This document shows, piece after piece, positions 31,812 to 40,838 of a stretch of 41,882 nucleotides of DNA. The first letter of the stretch is position 1; every line of letters starts with the position of its first letter. The stretch spans positions 1-41,882 of the forward strand of contig JBDREF010000281.1 in the NCBI GenBank assembly GCA_043820045.1. The letters run 5' to 3'. The notes below the pieces were generated by a model. It saw nothing but the letters and a program-made list of their open reading frames with translations. It searched no databases and was not told the origin of the DNA. The stretch is from JBDREF01 sp043820045. GTDB lineage: Bacteria; Planctomycetota; Phycisphaerae; Sedimentisphaerales; Anaerobacaceae. The position numbers and the translations under genes are program-made.

Positions 31812-34397
31812 TTAATCAGTTGCTTTCACAACGTCTATAACGAACTTCTGGGTTGCAGCCCCGACGCGCTGGGCCTCCGTGGAAAGCACCTTCTCCATGC
31901 CCCAGCGGAGTACCGCCTCGTCGAGCTTGCGCACCTGGCGATCAATGGTGATGGTGACCGCCACATCGGTATCGGTTCTGCCCGAAACATCCGGTGTGCC
32001 CGAGAGCACGCCGGCAGCTTCGTCGATCCGCAGCCACGCCGGCCCCTGAGCAAGCGTGAATCGGGGCTTCTCAATGTCGAAGTAGCCGCTTGTCTGGCGG
32101 CCATCCACCATCCGAGAGCTGAGGTCGCCCAGAGAGCTATTGGCACGCATCTGATAACGGTACTCGATGCCGACCCGGGCGGTCACCACCGGCTTGCTGT
32201 AGATGACGGGCCGTGGAGCAACGGCGTAGTCGGATGGTCCGCTGCGTTTGCCCAGTTCGTCGATCGCCACCACGCGGTAGTAAGTTTTGTTGGCGGCAGT
32301 CGAGTTGACGTCACCACCAAGCACGGCCAGCTCTGTTGCCGTGATCTCGGCGATGAAGTTCACCGGGAACCACGGGTTCCAGTCAGCCATCTCCTCCTTA
32401 GTTTCGCCCACGACGCTCTGGTGCCTCTGGTCGGCAATCGTAAAGCCTTTCTCGTCACTGCCGTAAACGCGATATTTCACGGGCCTGTTGCCCACGGGGT
32501 TAGCTTTCCAGCGGAGCGTGCCTGAACCCTGCACCGAGTCGTAGTCCACAGTCACATCCAGCGGGTGCGAGGGGCCGCGAGGTGTGAAGCTCCATGTCTC
32601 GCCCCATGGCCCCCAGACACCTTTGTCGTCCTGGGCCCGCACGTGCCAGTAGTACCTGCAATCCGGGCTCAGCAGGCCCGCTTCGGGCAGGGTGTACCGG
32701 GCCTTGACCGTGATGACCGTGACTGTCTCTTTGCCGGTGGCCTTGTCCTTTTCTTTTTTGGCGTCGGCGGTCCGCGATATTAGCTTGTAAAAACTCATCG
32801 AAAGCGGCCACTTCATATCGGCTCGGGCGGACAGCTCGAACTGGTAATCGGCAATTGTATCGCCGTCCGGGTCGTCTGATTCTGTCCACTGAAAGATTAT
32901 GTCCGTGCCGTTTACCTCACTTCCGTCAGACGGCCAGACCGCTCCGGACGGTGCCGATGGTGGTCTTGATGCCGACCGCTCGACCCAGTTGTGAGTGATT
33001 TTTACCTTGCGATTAACCTCGGATTGGTCGCTGTATGTGAAGGCGTTTCGGCCTGTGACCATTTCCGGCATCGCAAGGGGGGCCATCTGCACATCGTTAA
33101 TCACAGCCAGACGTCGAAGCTTAGCCGGCCCTTCCAGCAGGCACTTGAGTTGATACTCGTAGCAGGCTTTACCGACAATCGGAAAGAACTTGTCAAGGTT
33201 GCCTTTCGCGGGCTCCCAGTTCCTGCCATCCCGGCAAATGAAGAATTTGATCCCGGTTCCCTCTACTTCGAGCCGGCCTCCCACAAAAACATACGGGCTG
33301 TGCATCGACCAGATGATCGTACCGGTCTTGCCCTCGTCGGCGGCCAGACCATCCGGCCCCGTCGTGACATTTTCCACCGCCGCAGCTCCTTTACGCCACG
33401 CATCCCCTGAAAAATCAGGACGATACTCCCACAGGCCATTGTAGATCGCGCTTTCATACGTGGGAGTCGTTCCCTGCACTCCGTGATACTTGAGCGGGCG
33501 AACCTGTCCCCAGCGCCAGGTGAGCGCCTCGCCGGGACGCAGGACCATGTTCATCGTGGTATCGGACTTGCCGGATCGCTCGCCTGCGACCGGTCCCTCG
33601 AAGAAGTACATGGAGCACATTTCCGGCTCGGACCACCATGTATCCGGAAACAGGATTCCCTTGGAGTGGGTCCGCTTGATCAGGTCGTGGTCGCGCACGA
33701 TGTCCTGCTCGCCGGCCACGGTCTGGTTGTCCCGCAGAAGATAGACCGAGTGCATGTCGCCATCATAGAAGTGCCAGCCGCCATCGTAGAAGGCCTGCGA
33801 GATGCAATGGCCGAGGGCCCGGGCCGGCGCCACTTTAAGTCCGGCCTTGCGCCACAGCGTGGCCAGGCAGATAGAGTCGTTGCCGCACGTGTTGTACCCG
33901 TAAACGTTGAAGACCTTAACAGCGTCGCCCAGTTCATTATTGTCGCCGCCGGAATGGTGACGGTACCGGATTTCCTGGAACCACAGCGCAAAGGCCTTAT
34001 CCGCATCTGTCATGTCAGGCGTAACGGCAGAGGAGACGATTTCTTCGATGCTGCGAAAATTGTTATGGCCGTTGGACAGCCACGGATTGACAACGTCAAC
34101 ATCGCCGACGTTCTCCATCCGGACCGAGCGATTGGATTCCCATGTCTGGAGCAAGGCTCCTTCCCTCGCTACTCCGCAGCCCATAGGCGAGCGGCAATTA
34201 CGGCCGTCCATCGTGCCGCCCTGGAATACCTCATACTTGTGTGTCCCCTCGTTGATCTGTTCGATGTGTGACTTAGCGATATCGGTCGGATGCACATCGG
34301 TTGACCGGGGAAACCATACATCGCCGGCAATAACGGGACTCGGCGGCAGAGACGCCGAAGCAGCGAGCAGGATCAACATGCACACGTAAGTCTTCAA
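31812..34397 (-). CDS. secreted transglutaminase-like protein with Fn3 and putative-Ig domains
   Basis: 861 residues with a Sec signal peptide (ends near PVIAG). A transglutaminase-core fold lies at about 115-225: NTCGNDSICLATLWRKAGLK supplies the probable nucleophile C171, GHCISQAF the histidine H197 and WHFYDGD the aspartate D212, in family order. A Fn3-type region (about 480-720; CRYYWHVRAQDDKGVWGPWG) and a He_PIG-like putative Ig domain (about 755-840; PAWLRIDEAAGVLSGTPDVSG) follow. Such bacterial proteins act as proteases, amidases or crosslinkers. It begins 25 bases after a Gfo/Idh/MocA gene. Its place among glycan enzymes suggests work on a glycopeptide or surface protein, but this is inference. 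Confidence 0.75.
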   Translation of the reverse strand: MKTYVCMLILLAASASLPPSPVIAGDVWFPRSTDVHPTDIAKSHIEQINEGTHKYEVFQGGTMDGRNCRSPMGCGVAREGALLQTWESNRSVRMENVGDVDVVNPWLSNGHNNFRSIEEIVSSAVTPDMTDADKAFALWFQEIRYRHHSGGDNNELGDAVKVFNVYGYNTCGNDSICLATLWRKAGLKVAPARALGHCISQAFYDGGWHFYDGDMHSVYLLRDNQTVAGEQDIVRDHDLIKRTHSKGILFPDTWWSEPEMCSMYFFEGPVAGERSGKSDTTMNMVLRPGEALTWRWGQVRPLKYHGVQGTTPTYESAIYNGLWEYRPDFSGDAWRKGAAAVENVTTGPDGLAADEGKTGTIIWSMHSPYVFVGGRLEVEGTGIKFFICRDGRNWEPAKGNLDKFFPIVGKACYEYQLKCLLEGPAKLRRLAVINDVQMAPLAMPEMVTGRNAFTYSDQSEVNRKVKITHNWVERSASRPPSAPSGAVWPSDGSEVNGTDIIFQWTESDDPDGDTIADYQFELSARADMKWPLSMSFYKLISRTADAKKEKDKATGKETVTVITVKARYTLPEAGLLSPDCRYYWHVRAQDDKGVWGPWGETWSFTPRGPSHPLDVTVDYDSVQGSGTLRWKANPVGNRPVKYRVYGSDEKGFTIADQRHQSVVGETKEEMADWNPWFPVNFIAEITATELAVLGGDVNSTAANKTYYRVVAIDELGKRSGPSDYAVAPRPVIYSKPVVTARVGIEYRYQMRANSSLGDLSSRMVDGRQTSGYFDIEKPRFTLAQGPAWLRIDEAAGVLSGTPDVSGRTDTDVAVTITIDRQVRKLDEAVLRWGMEKVLSTEAQRVGAATQKFVIDVVKATD

Positions 34398-34422
34398 GAT
34401 ACTACTCCTCCCTTATTGCCCA

Positions 34423-35892
34423 TCATATCTCATTCTCCGCCGGCACGACGAATGGCTTGCGGTAGTCGCGCGTCAACATGGTGTTGGCTGCGGGGCTGTC
34501 GATGAATTTCTCGTTGTCCGAGTCGATCGCGAGCCAGGGGCCAAGGGTCAATGGGGCCTTCTCGATATCCACGCCGTTATCGGTGAGGTGCCGGCGAATC
34601 TCCTGGAATGTCTCCACGACATTCTCGTTCACTTTGAGGGCCTCCAGCGCCTGCTGAATCTCCCTGGCCGAGGCCGGCTTGCCCAGGCGCTGCGAGAGGT
34701 TGGCCACGTGGACCACCGCCGTCGAAATATGCCCTTCGTTGACCTCGGCGTTCAGGTCTTCTCGCCTGCGGCTGCGCACCGCCTTGATAAAGTTGGCGAA
34801 ATGATCCTCACTTGGTCCCGAAAGCTTCTGAACCAGCTTGCCGCTGGGGTCATAGACCGATGTGCCTCCGGCCCCGCCGCTCAGATAGCCCTCGGTGCCG
34901 ACGATGAGCGTCGAGCCGCGCTTCGGAGAGGCGGTCTTAAGGTTGCGTACTTCCTGGACAACGGTAACAGGCCCGAAATCGTGAATAGTCACCTGCACGC
35001 TGGGAGTCTCGGCGCAGTCGTCCATACCCACTCGCCCGCCGTAGCTGAGCACGCCACGGCCCAGGCCCTTGAGGTCCAACACCATGCGCATCGCATCCAC
35101 CGGGTGGACGCTGTTATTGGCGAGTTCCCCACCGCCCCAGTCCCAGAACCAGTGCCAGTCATAGTGGAAGCTCTTGCGCCTGACCGGTAGTTCCATCGGC
35201 GCCGGGCCGGACCAAAGGTTGTAGTCCACCGTCGGCGGCGGCGAGTACTGGCCCGCCGGACCAATCGAGCTGCGCGGCCGATACGTGCAGACGTGGGCGA
35301 GCTTGACCTGGCCGAGCTTGCCTTCGCGGATATACTGGGTGGCCGCGTGGTTGGAACCGCTGGAGCGGTATTGGGTGCCGCCCTGGCAGATCCGGTTGTA
35401 CTTGCGGGCCACCTGGACCATCCGCCGGCCCTCGCTGATGTTGTGACTCAGCGGCTTTTCCACGTAAACGTCTTTGCCCGCCTGCATTGCCCAGATAGCC
35501 GCCAGGGAGTGCCAATGGTTGGGCGTGGCGATTGAGACTATGTCCACCGACTTGTCGTCGAAAATCCGCCGCATGTCCTGGACGAATTTGGGCTTGCTCT
35601 CGAACCGCCCGGCGACCCGCTCGCCAATCGCGCTGTCCACGTCGCAGATGTAGCTGAGGAAGCAATCGTCGTGCGAGTCGAAAGCCTTTGCATGATCGCC
35701 GCCCCGGCTCCGCACCCCGATCACGGCCACACTCAGCCGCTCATTGGGGCTCTTGCTCTGTTTGGCTCGGTCCGCGGCAACCAGCACGCGGGATGACCCG
35801 GCGGACACAGCGGCCGCGGTCAACAGGGTCTCTTTCAGGAACAAACGGCGGCTGAGACGTTTCATCATCTGAGATTTCTCATATGTCTTCAT
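34423..35892 (-). CDS. Tat-exported Gfo/Idh/MocA-family oxidoreductase (copy 2)
   Basis: 489 residues with a twin-arginine leader (SRRLFLKETLLTAAAVSAGS). The Rossmann motif is VAVIGVRSRGGDHAKAF, followed by IVSIATPNHWHSLAAIWAMQ and the EKP signature VYVEKPLSHN. YDWHWFWDWGGGELANNSVHPVDAMR is the substrate-site block typical of planctomycete members. It is first in a close set with the transglutaminase-like and GH-like genes (gaps 25 and 32 bases). A GGAG site precedes the ATG. It is only distantly similar to copy 1. The family oxidises or deoxygenates sugars with NAD(P); the substrate is not known. Confidence 0.9.
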   Translation of the reverse strand: MKTYEKSQMMKRLSRRLFLKETLLTAAAVSAGSSRVLVAADRAKQSKSPNERLSVAVIGVRSRGGDHAKAFDSHDDCFLSYICDVDSAIGERVAGRFESKPKFVQDMRRIFDDKSVDIVSIATPNHWHSLAAIWAMQAGKDVYVEKPLSHNISEGRRMVQVARKYNRICQGGTQYRSSGSNHAATQYIREGKLGQVKLAHVCTYRPRSSIGPAGQYSPPPTVDYNLWSGPAPMELPVRRKSFHYDWHWFWDWGGGELANNSVHPVDAMRMVLDLKGLGRGVLSYGGRVGMDDCAETPSVQVTIHDFGPVTVVQEVRNLKTASPKRGSTLIVGTEGYLSGGAGGTSVYDPSGKLVQKLSGPSEDHFANFIKAVRSRRREDLNAEVNEGHISTAVVHVANLSQRLGKPASAREIQQALEALKVNENVVETFQEIRRHLTDNGVDIEKAPLTLGPWLAIDSDNEKFIDSPAANTMLTRDYRKPFVVPAENEI

Positions 35893-36103
35893 AAAGAGTA
35901 CTCCTAAAAGCTGTACGATACGATTCTACTTGAATGATCCGGTCTATTTCCCCTTGCGTGCCTGACTCATTTGGTTCTCCGGTCTCAGGTGGTCGCAAGA
36001 GGGCTTCAATGGTCTCCATAGGCTCTTGATTAGCAGATTCCAGTTCATTTGTCACGAGCTACTTCGGAAATCCGAGAGTGCATTTCAGCGGATTATTCGC
36101 CGG

Positions 36104-37099
36104 CTACGGCAGAGAGCGGGTATCGAGCGCCCGCGGATGCTTTGACGGCGTTCCATTGTGATATACTTCGTTCTCAGGCAACTTCATGATTTTGTTGTTG
36201 TGAGTCCAGCTTGGGAACTCTCTTGTGCGATTATCATCCGGGAATTGTCGATAAAGAATCCCGGGGGCTCCTCTTTCCAGCGATTCCAACGAGCCATCCG
36301 GTCTGGCAATACACGTAGGCCACGATGAGTAACGGCCGGATGAATTACTCGCAACGACCCACATCAGGTTATCCGAGGCCCTGACTCTGATTTCCGCAGG
36401 TATGATCTCGTCGAGTATTGTCTTACCTTCATGGTGTGCGTTATAGAAGGAATGAAGCATGATCTCAACGCCTTTATGCCTGTATATATTGTACATCTCC
36501 GGGAAACAAGAATCATAGCATATCAGGAAACCCAACTTAAATCCGTTCAAATCAAGAACTGACGTGTGATCGCCGGGAGTATAGAATTTCAGGTCGCCGC
36601 CCGTTAACATGGACTTGTCATAACGATCTACAATCTTTCCTTCGTCCGAGATGACATACAGGCAATTCAAGGGCTTTTCGTCTTCGCTGATGTAATGAGC
36701 GGACCCCAGAATGACCCAAATGTGATGTTCTTTCGCAAGTGACATGATACGGCGTGTTTCATCTCTCAATTTGGCCCAATCGAAATCCCGAAATGACGGT
36801 ACGTCCTTTGGCGGGTATCCACTGAGAGCTGCTTCTGAAAAATGAACGATATCGGCCTTGTTCAGAGCGGCCTCCTTGATAAACCGCTTAATGTAATCTG
36901 CATTGCTCTCAATACTCCCAGACACAGGGAATTGGCACGTGGCCACTTTCAGCTTTTCTTCGGAGTGACTCTTCCCGGAAAAGCCTGTCAGGAATATGGC
37001 GGCTGACAACAAAATTCGTAATAGAAGAGACGTCACGTGCCGAATCTTAAAGCCATATGAATTTCTTTGTTTCAAGATATTTCTCACGTCTCTGTTCAT
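36104..37099 (-). CDS. exported nitrilase-superfamily (carbon-nitrogen) hydrolase
   Basis: 331 residues. A hydrophobic N-terminal stretch (LLLRILLSAAIFLTGFSG, about 25-42) is a signal peptide or anchor. The Glu-Lys-Cys triad is complete: FSEAALSGYPP (E89), DRYDKSML (K162) and LICYDSCFPE (C194). The superfamily hydrolyses amides or nitriles, and HSFYNAHHEG and RASDNLMWVVASN are usual nearby blocks. Export is unusual for this mainly cytoplasmic family and suggests an amide substrate outside the cytoplasm, which fits the secreted transglutaminase-like and GH-like neighbours. It lies 211 bases upstream of the Gfo/Idh/MocA copy 2 gene on the same strand. Confidence 0.88.
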   Translation of the reverse strand: MNRDVRNILKQRNSYGFKIRHVTSLLLRILLSAAIFLTGFSGKSHSEEKLKVATCQFPVSGSIESNADYIKRFIKEAALNKADIVHFSEAALSGYPPKDVPSFRDFDWAKLRDETRRIMSLAKEHHIWVILGSAHYISEDEKPLNCLYVISDEGKIVDRYDKSMLTGGDLKFYTPGDHTSVLDLNGFKLGFLICYDSCFPEMYNIYRHKGVEIMLHSFYNAHHEGKTILDEIIPAEIRVRASDNLMWVVASNSSGRYSSWPTCIARPDGSLESLERGAPGILYRQFPDDNRTREFPSWTHNNKIMKLPENEVYHNGTPSKHPRALDTRSLP

Positions 37100-37500
37100 C
37101 TTATGCCCTTCCTGTCATGGTACATACGACTATGATTATACAGTGCTCTACAAAAACCTAAACGATATTAATTCTCTGCTGCTGCTTGTCAGCCTACGCA
37201 AAAACGTTAATCCAAACCAGTTTTGTTTGCCGTGACTACAAAGAATGCCCGTGTGGCAGGATGTGACTTTCCGACTGATCTTTCCCTGATCGCAAGTTCA
37301 ATTCCTTAAATCTCCAGGACAAGCTAACCAGATCGCTGAACCCCACACAGATACCCCTAAGACGGTCCCCTTTACGCAAGTCGCAAAACGCCAGAATTCT
37401 TCGAAAATTCGTATCTCCAAAATGACTCCACAGATACTGATTTTGCCCAGATCGACCGCAAACAAACATCATTTTTTTCCGAAAAAGGAATATTTCTTGA
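37100..37500. other. intergenic region between nitrilase and integrase relic; no gene seen
   Basis: About 400 AT-richer bases. It must contain the nitrilase promoter, but no convincing hexamers were found. Short open frames here show no family pattern. It is probably the junction of ancestral chromosome and old element debris. Confidence 0.35.
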
Positions 37501-38233
37501 CGATTTCTCGCAAATGTCGGATGCGAAGGCTCCTACGCACAAACGCGGGCATCGTCGCATGGCCCCTTAGCGAATGAATGTGGGGTAAGGCGTCTCCTGA
37601 AAGCCACACGAGCGGCTGAGCCGCGTTTCGGGCTGTCCGGATACGAAACCCGGGCCATGATTTACCGCTTGGCCGTTGAGAGCGGTCTGAGGGCCAACGA
37701 ACTGCGAAGCCTGCGGGTCTCATGCTTCGACTTCGACTACTGCACGGTCACCGTCCAAGACCACGCGGCCAAGAACCGCTGAGAGAAGACCCTCCCATTG
37801 CAACCGGACACAGCAGCAGAAATCAGAACACTATTGACAAGAAAGTTGCCGGATGCCCAGGCATTCAAGGTGCCGGACAAACCGGCGAATATGCTCAAGC
37901 CAGACTTGAAAACCGCTGGGATACCGTACCAGGACGATGCAGGACGCTATGCCGATTTCCACAGCCTCAGACACACCCCCGGAACCTTGATGGCAGCGTC
38001 CCTTGTCCATCCGCGGGTTGTGCAGGAGCACATGCGACACGGCGATATCAACCTGACAATGAGTCTCTACACACACACCCTGAGAGGCCAGGAAGCCGAC
38101 GCGGTCAACAGGCTGCCCGATTTCTCCAAGCCAAGTGGTGAGAGCCAGAAGAAAACCGGGACGGACGACATGAACGTTGCCGGAGATGTCCTGGCGTCCT
38201 GCTTGGCGCATTTGTGCGCCGGACAACGCACGA

Positions 38234-39820
38234 CTATGTCTTCAGGTAAAAAGGCAAACGCCGCTCACGATAGCGCAAGCGGCGTTTTCCAGCGAGGCCG
38301 AAGGGGCTCGAACCCTCAACCTTCGGATCGACAGTCCCTACTGCACCTTCGTTATTTGCGCCCAACTGCATTATTTCAACACAATCAATGTTTCCTGTCC
38401 CGTCTTTGTCCGTCTCAGTCCGTCCTGAAGCGCTTGAGAAACAAGAATTAGACAAGAAAATGGTGGTGACATTGTCTGTCCCCGTATTAACCGCCCTCTG
38501 CGATTCTTTGCTCGGCTGCGTCAGGTCGGGCAGGGCTTCGATTGCTTCGCGCTGCTGGTCTTCGAAGGCATGGGAATAATGCCTTGTCATTGCAGGCGTC
38601 TTATGCCGCATGGCCTGTTGCCTCACCGTTTCAGAGGTGGTTGAATTCATGGCTAAGAGGCTTGCGGTCTGGTGGCGAAGGCTGTGGAAGTCGTAGAACT
38701 CGCCATTGGCACAATAAGGTATGCCGGCGTTCTTGAGATCGAACTTCACCATCAGGAAGGCTTTGTCGGTCAGGTGAAACACCTGGGCCTCCGGTAACTT
38801 GCTTCCGCAATACTGCTGCAACTCTATCGCTGTCGCCGGCTTCAGATATACGGTCGCATCGCTTTTATTCTTTGTCCTGCCGGCCTTGACGGTAAACTTG
38901 CGGCCCTGGAAGTCGAAGTCTCGCACCCTTAACCGGCGTATGTCCACGCTCCTCAGGCCCGTCTCGACTGCAACCCTGTAGAGCAGATTTCTCTGATATC
39001 CACTCAGGCCGTATATTGCCGGACCCATCAGTGCTGCCTCGATGAACCGCTTGAAGTCATTCAGCTCAAGGACTCTTCGAGGATGGCGGGGGTCCGTCTG
39101 CGGATTGTCCATCCCGTCGATGAATTCCACAGGGCTGCTGGTTGCTTTTTGCTGCCGTACCATCCACCGGGCAAAGGACTTCACCGCCCCCAGGAGGCCA
39201 TTGTATCGGCGCTTCGATATGCCCTTGCCGGCGTCTCTCAAGCCGTCCAAGTAGTCCTTCAGCCTTGGTGCTGCAATATCCGTCCATGTTGTGAAATTGC
39301 AGTCCGTGAATACCCTGGTGAGCATCCCGGCGACTTCCTTCACATAGGCATCGCCTCGCTCCTTCTTGGCCAGGTGGTCTGTGTATTCCGCGACGTGTGC
39401 TGACAAAGGCTTGCCTATGGTTGCCCGTTGTGCGTCTATCACACCGAAGGAGATCAACTCGTCGCGTATCCCAGGGCTCAGCTTCTCAACCCATTCGGCC
39501 AACTCGGTGGTCAGCGGCAGATTACCGGCCCTGCAATTGAGAAGCTTCCTGAGATTGACCGCTTCCCATTCGGTCGCGTCCTTCGAGGTATGGGCCTTCA
39601 GCAATCGCGTAATGCCGAAATGGTCCTTGAACTTCAAATGCCAATGAGTTACTTCGCAGAGAATCTTGTCGCCGCCTTTGGTCAGTCTCGCCTGGACTAT
39701 GCGGCCTCGTGAGTCCCTGAACTTGGCAAGCATCTTGCCTTTGTCTTTACCCTGCTTGCACTCGAAGGTCTTTGCGCCTTCGGGCAATGGCTTTGAATAA
39801 CTTGGCTTGTAGATTCTCAT
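38234..39820 (-). CDS. tyrosine recombinase / integrase (intact)
   Basis: 528 residues. An N-terminal arm/core-binding part (about 1-240) is followed by the catalytic domain with R290 (ETGLRSVD), a probable beta-hairpin lysine (RTKNKSD), H379-x-x-R382 (HSLRH), H406 (AMRHKT) and nucleophile Y415 (RHYSHA). All core residues are present, so it should be active in element integration and excision by Holliday-junction chemistry. The last about 50 residues (VDPKVEGSSPFGLA...) are read through the tRNA-like att region and terminator and are probably not part of the original fold. The start is ATG with GGAGG upstream. It defines the left end of a mobile element extending past the right window edge. 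Confidence 0.9.
   Translation of the reverse strand: MRIYKPSYSKPLPEGAKTFECKQGKDKGKMLAKFRDSRGRIVQARLTKGGDKILCEVTHWHLKFKDHFGITRLLKAHTSKDATEWEAVNLRKLLNCRAGNLPLTTELAEWVEKLSPGIRDELISFGVIDAQRATIGKPLSAHVAEYTDHLAKKERGDAYVKEVAGMLTRVFTDCNFTTWTDIAAPRLKDYLDGLRDAGKGISKRRYNGLLGAVKSFARWMVRQQKATSSPVEFIDGMDNPQTDPRHPRRVLELNDFKRFIEAALMGPAIYGLSGYQRNLLYRVAVETGLRSVDIRRLRVRDFDFQGRKFTVKAGRTKNKSDATVYLKPATAIELQQYCGSKLPEAQVFHLTDKAFLMVKFDLKNAGIPYCANGEFYDFHSLRHQTASLLAMNSTTSETVRQQAMRHKTPAMTRHYSHAFEDQQREAIEALPDLTQPSKESQRAVNTGTDNVTTIFLSNSCFSSASGRTETDKDGTGNIDCVEIMQLGANNEGAVGTVDPKVEGSSPFGLAGKRRLRYRERRLPFYLKT
38256..38287. terminator. bidirectional intrinsic terminator between convergent integrases
   Basis: A perfect 10-bp stem AAACGCCGCT / AGCGGCGTTT with a 12-base loop. 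It is followed by TTTT on the plus strand and by a T-rich stretch (TTTGCCTTTTT) on the minus strand, so it can stop transcription from both sides. It lies within the 3' coding end of the intact integrase frame. Confidence 0.7.
38294..38340 (-). other. tRNA 3'-half-like sequence, probable attachment (att) core
   Basis: On the minus strand the sequence has a T-arm (GAGGG-TTCGAGC-CCCTT) followed by CGGCCTC in the place of an acceptor 3' strand, and CTGTCGA in the place of an anticodon loop. No 5' half with GAGGCCG is found upstream and no CCA follows, so it is not a working tRNA. Integrases of this type often insert at tRNA 3' ends, and both integrase frames read through it. An att site is inferred. 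Confidence 0.45.
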
Positions 39821-39855
39821 ATGTCACCTCCAAGAATAAAAAGCGGCCGGGCATT

Positions 39856-39949
39856 GTGAGTTACTTAGAATACTAAGAACTGGTCTGCCTTGCGGAGAGA
39901 CCATGCCCGACCATGACTTGTTGATTGACTTGTATTCTAAATAACTCAC
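39856..39949. repeat. 18-bp inverted repeat upstream of the integrase
   Basis: GTGAGTTACTTAGAATAC (39856-39873) and GTATTCTAAATAACTCAC (39932-39949) are inverted copies with one mismatch, 58 bases apart. Nested pairs are GGGCAT/ATGCCC and GGTCT/AGACC between the arms, and CTTAG-AATA-CTAAG within the left arm. Just upstream of the integrase, it could be integrase or excisionase arm sites, an operator or a structured leader. Confidence 0.65.
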
Positions 39950-40039
39950 GCTCTTAATCTACCACGCTTCCTGATATCCTTCAAGATAAATATCTGCCAT
40001 TCTCAACTTTTTTTGCTGCCATATCTGCGAGTTACGGGG

Positions 40040-40837
40040 CTACCTATAATCCCTCGACTCAGAATCGTCCGGTGTAGCGGCTGTGGCGGCCTCGGCCTCC
40101 TGCTGAATCTCAGTTTCCTGCCGAAGCTCGGCCTCCTGCTGGATTTCCTCGAAGCTTCTGATTCCCGGCGTGGGCTCAGCAGGTGCCTCCGGCTCGGCCT
40201 CAGGCGGCTCGGGCTCGCCGAACGGTTCTGGTATCGGCTGAATCGGAGGGTGCGGCTGATGCACGACATCGCCCCTCAAAAAGCCATTCTCCAAAAGTGT
40301 GTACAGGCCCGAACATACTGGCAATGGTGCGAGTTCCATGCTGCCAGGCGTCAAGCCAACGCCTAAGTCCCGAAACAATGCCCCACAGTCGGAATTGTAA
40401 GAATCAAACAAAGCCATGCCTTCGTTAAATTTCTGGGACATCTGGTCCGCAACCGCAGCTTTGGGCCCATCCAGTGCTCTGACTAAGGCTGCTCGCAGCC
40501 GGGAGTCAGTGTTCGAGAGATACAAGTTTGCGGTTTCGACCAGCCCTTCGTAACTTCGGCCGCCGGGGGCTTGCCGGTGTAAAATGCTGATTCTCTCAGT
40601 CAGCAAATCCCTGCGGCCGGTCAATTCCTTGATTTTGCTATCTATCCGGTCAAGCGCCTTTCCGGACTTCAACGCTTCCTCGGACCGCGTCAGGACTTTG
40701 CCGAGCGATTCTCGAACAGCTTCGAGTTCAATCTGTGCAACCTGTAGGTTCTTCTGAAGGTTTGACAGTTCCTGGGCGGCCTTATCACGTGCTGCCAACT
40801 GGTCTTTTATCGTTTCCATAAAACAGTTAATTTCCAT
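40040..40837 (-). CDS. coiled-coil protein of unknown function with acidic Pro/Glu-rich tail
   Basis: 265 residues, no family recognised. Residues 5-90 are a strong coiled coil (ELSNLQKNLQVAQIELEAVR; ALDRIDSKIKELTGRRDLLT). A middle globular part (about 95-180) follows. The tail (about 195-265) is a low-complexity run rich in Pro, Glu and Gln (PFGEPEPPEAEPEAPAEPTP; EEIQQEAELRQETEIQQEAE). There is no signal peptide or membrane helix. AGGAG lies 8-9 bases before ATG 40837, and the stop of the upstream small gene ends one base before this start, so translation is coupled. Its place behind the integrase suggests an element-encoded structural or DNA-packaging-type protein, but nothing shows this directly. 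Confidence 0.7.
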   Translation of the reverse strand: MEINCFMETIKDQLAARDKAAQELSNLQKNLQVAQIELEAVRESLGKVLTRSEEALKSGKALDRIDSKIKELTGRRDLLTERISILHRQAPGGRSYEGLVETANLYLSNTDSRLRAALVRALDGPKAAVADQMSQKFNEGMALFDSYNSDCGALFRDLGVGLTPGSMELAPLPVCSGLYTLLENGFLRGDVVHQPHPPIQPIPEPFGEPEPPEAEPEAPAEPTPGIRSFEEIQQEAELRQETEIQQEAEAATAATPDDSESRDYR

Positions 40838-40838
40838 G

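Larger units (their letters stand above)
37567..38451 (+). pseudogene. decayed tyrosine recombinase/integrase (5'-truncated, nonsense mutation)
   Basis: The frame reads RFGLSGYETRAMIYRLAVES then GLRANELRSLRV, matching IYGLSGYQRNLLYRVAVETG then LRSVDIRRLRV of the intact integrase at 38234-39820. It contains the catalytic Arg (SGLRANE), the H-x-x-R box (HSLRH) and the Tyr (SLYTHT). An in-frame TGA at 37780-37782 interrupts it after AAKNR, where the family has an arginine (CGA to TGA would explain it). The N-terminal domain is missing. The 3' end reads on through the terminator and the tRNA-like sequence, giving an antisense overlap of 218 bases with the intact integrase. It is a relic of an earlier, related but distinct element at the same site. 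Confidence 0.8.

Noticed and set aside
38294..38370. Complete tRNA gene
   Set aside because: Only the T-arm, an acceptor-like 3' strand and an anticodon-loop-like segment fit. The 5' acceptor strand and D-arm are missing, the anticodon stem has at most three pairs, and no CCA follows.
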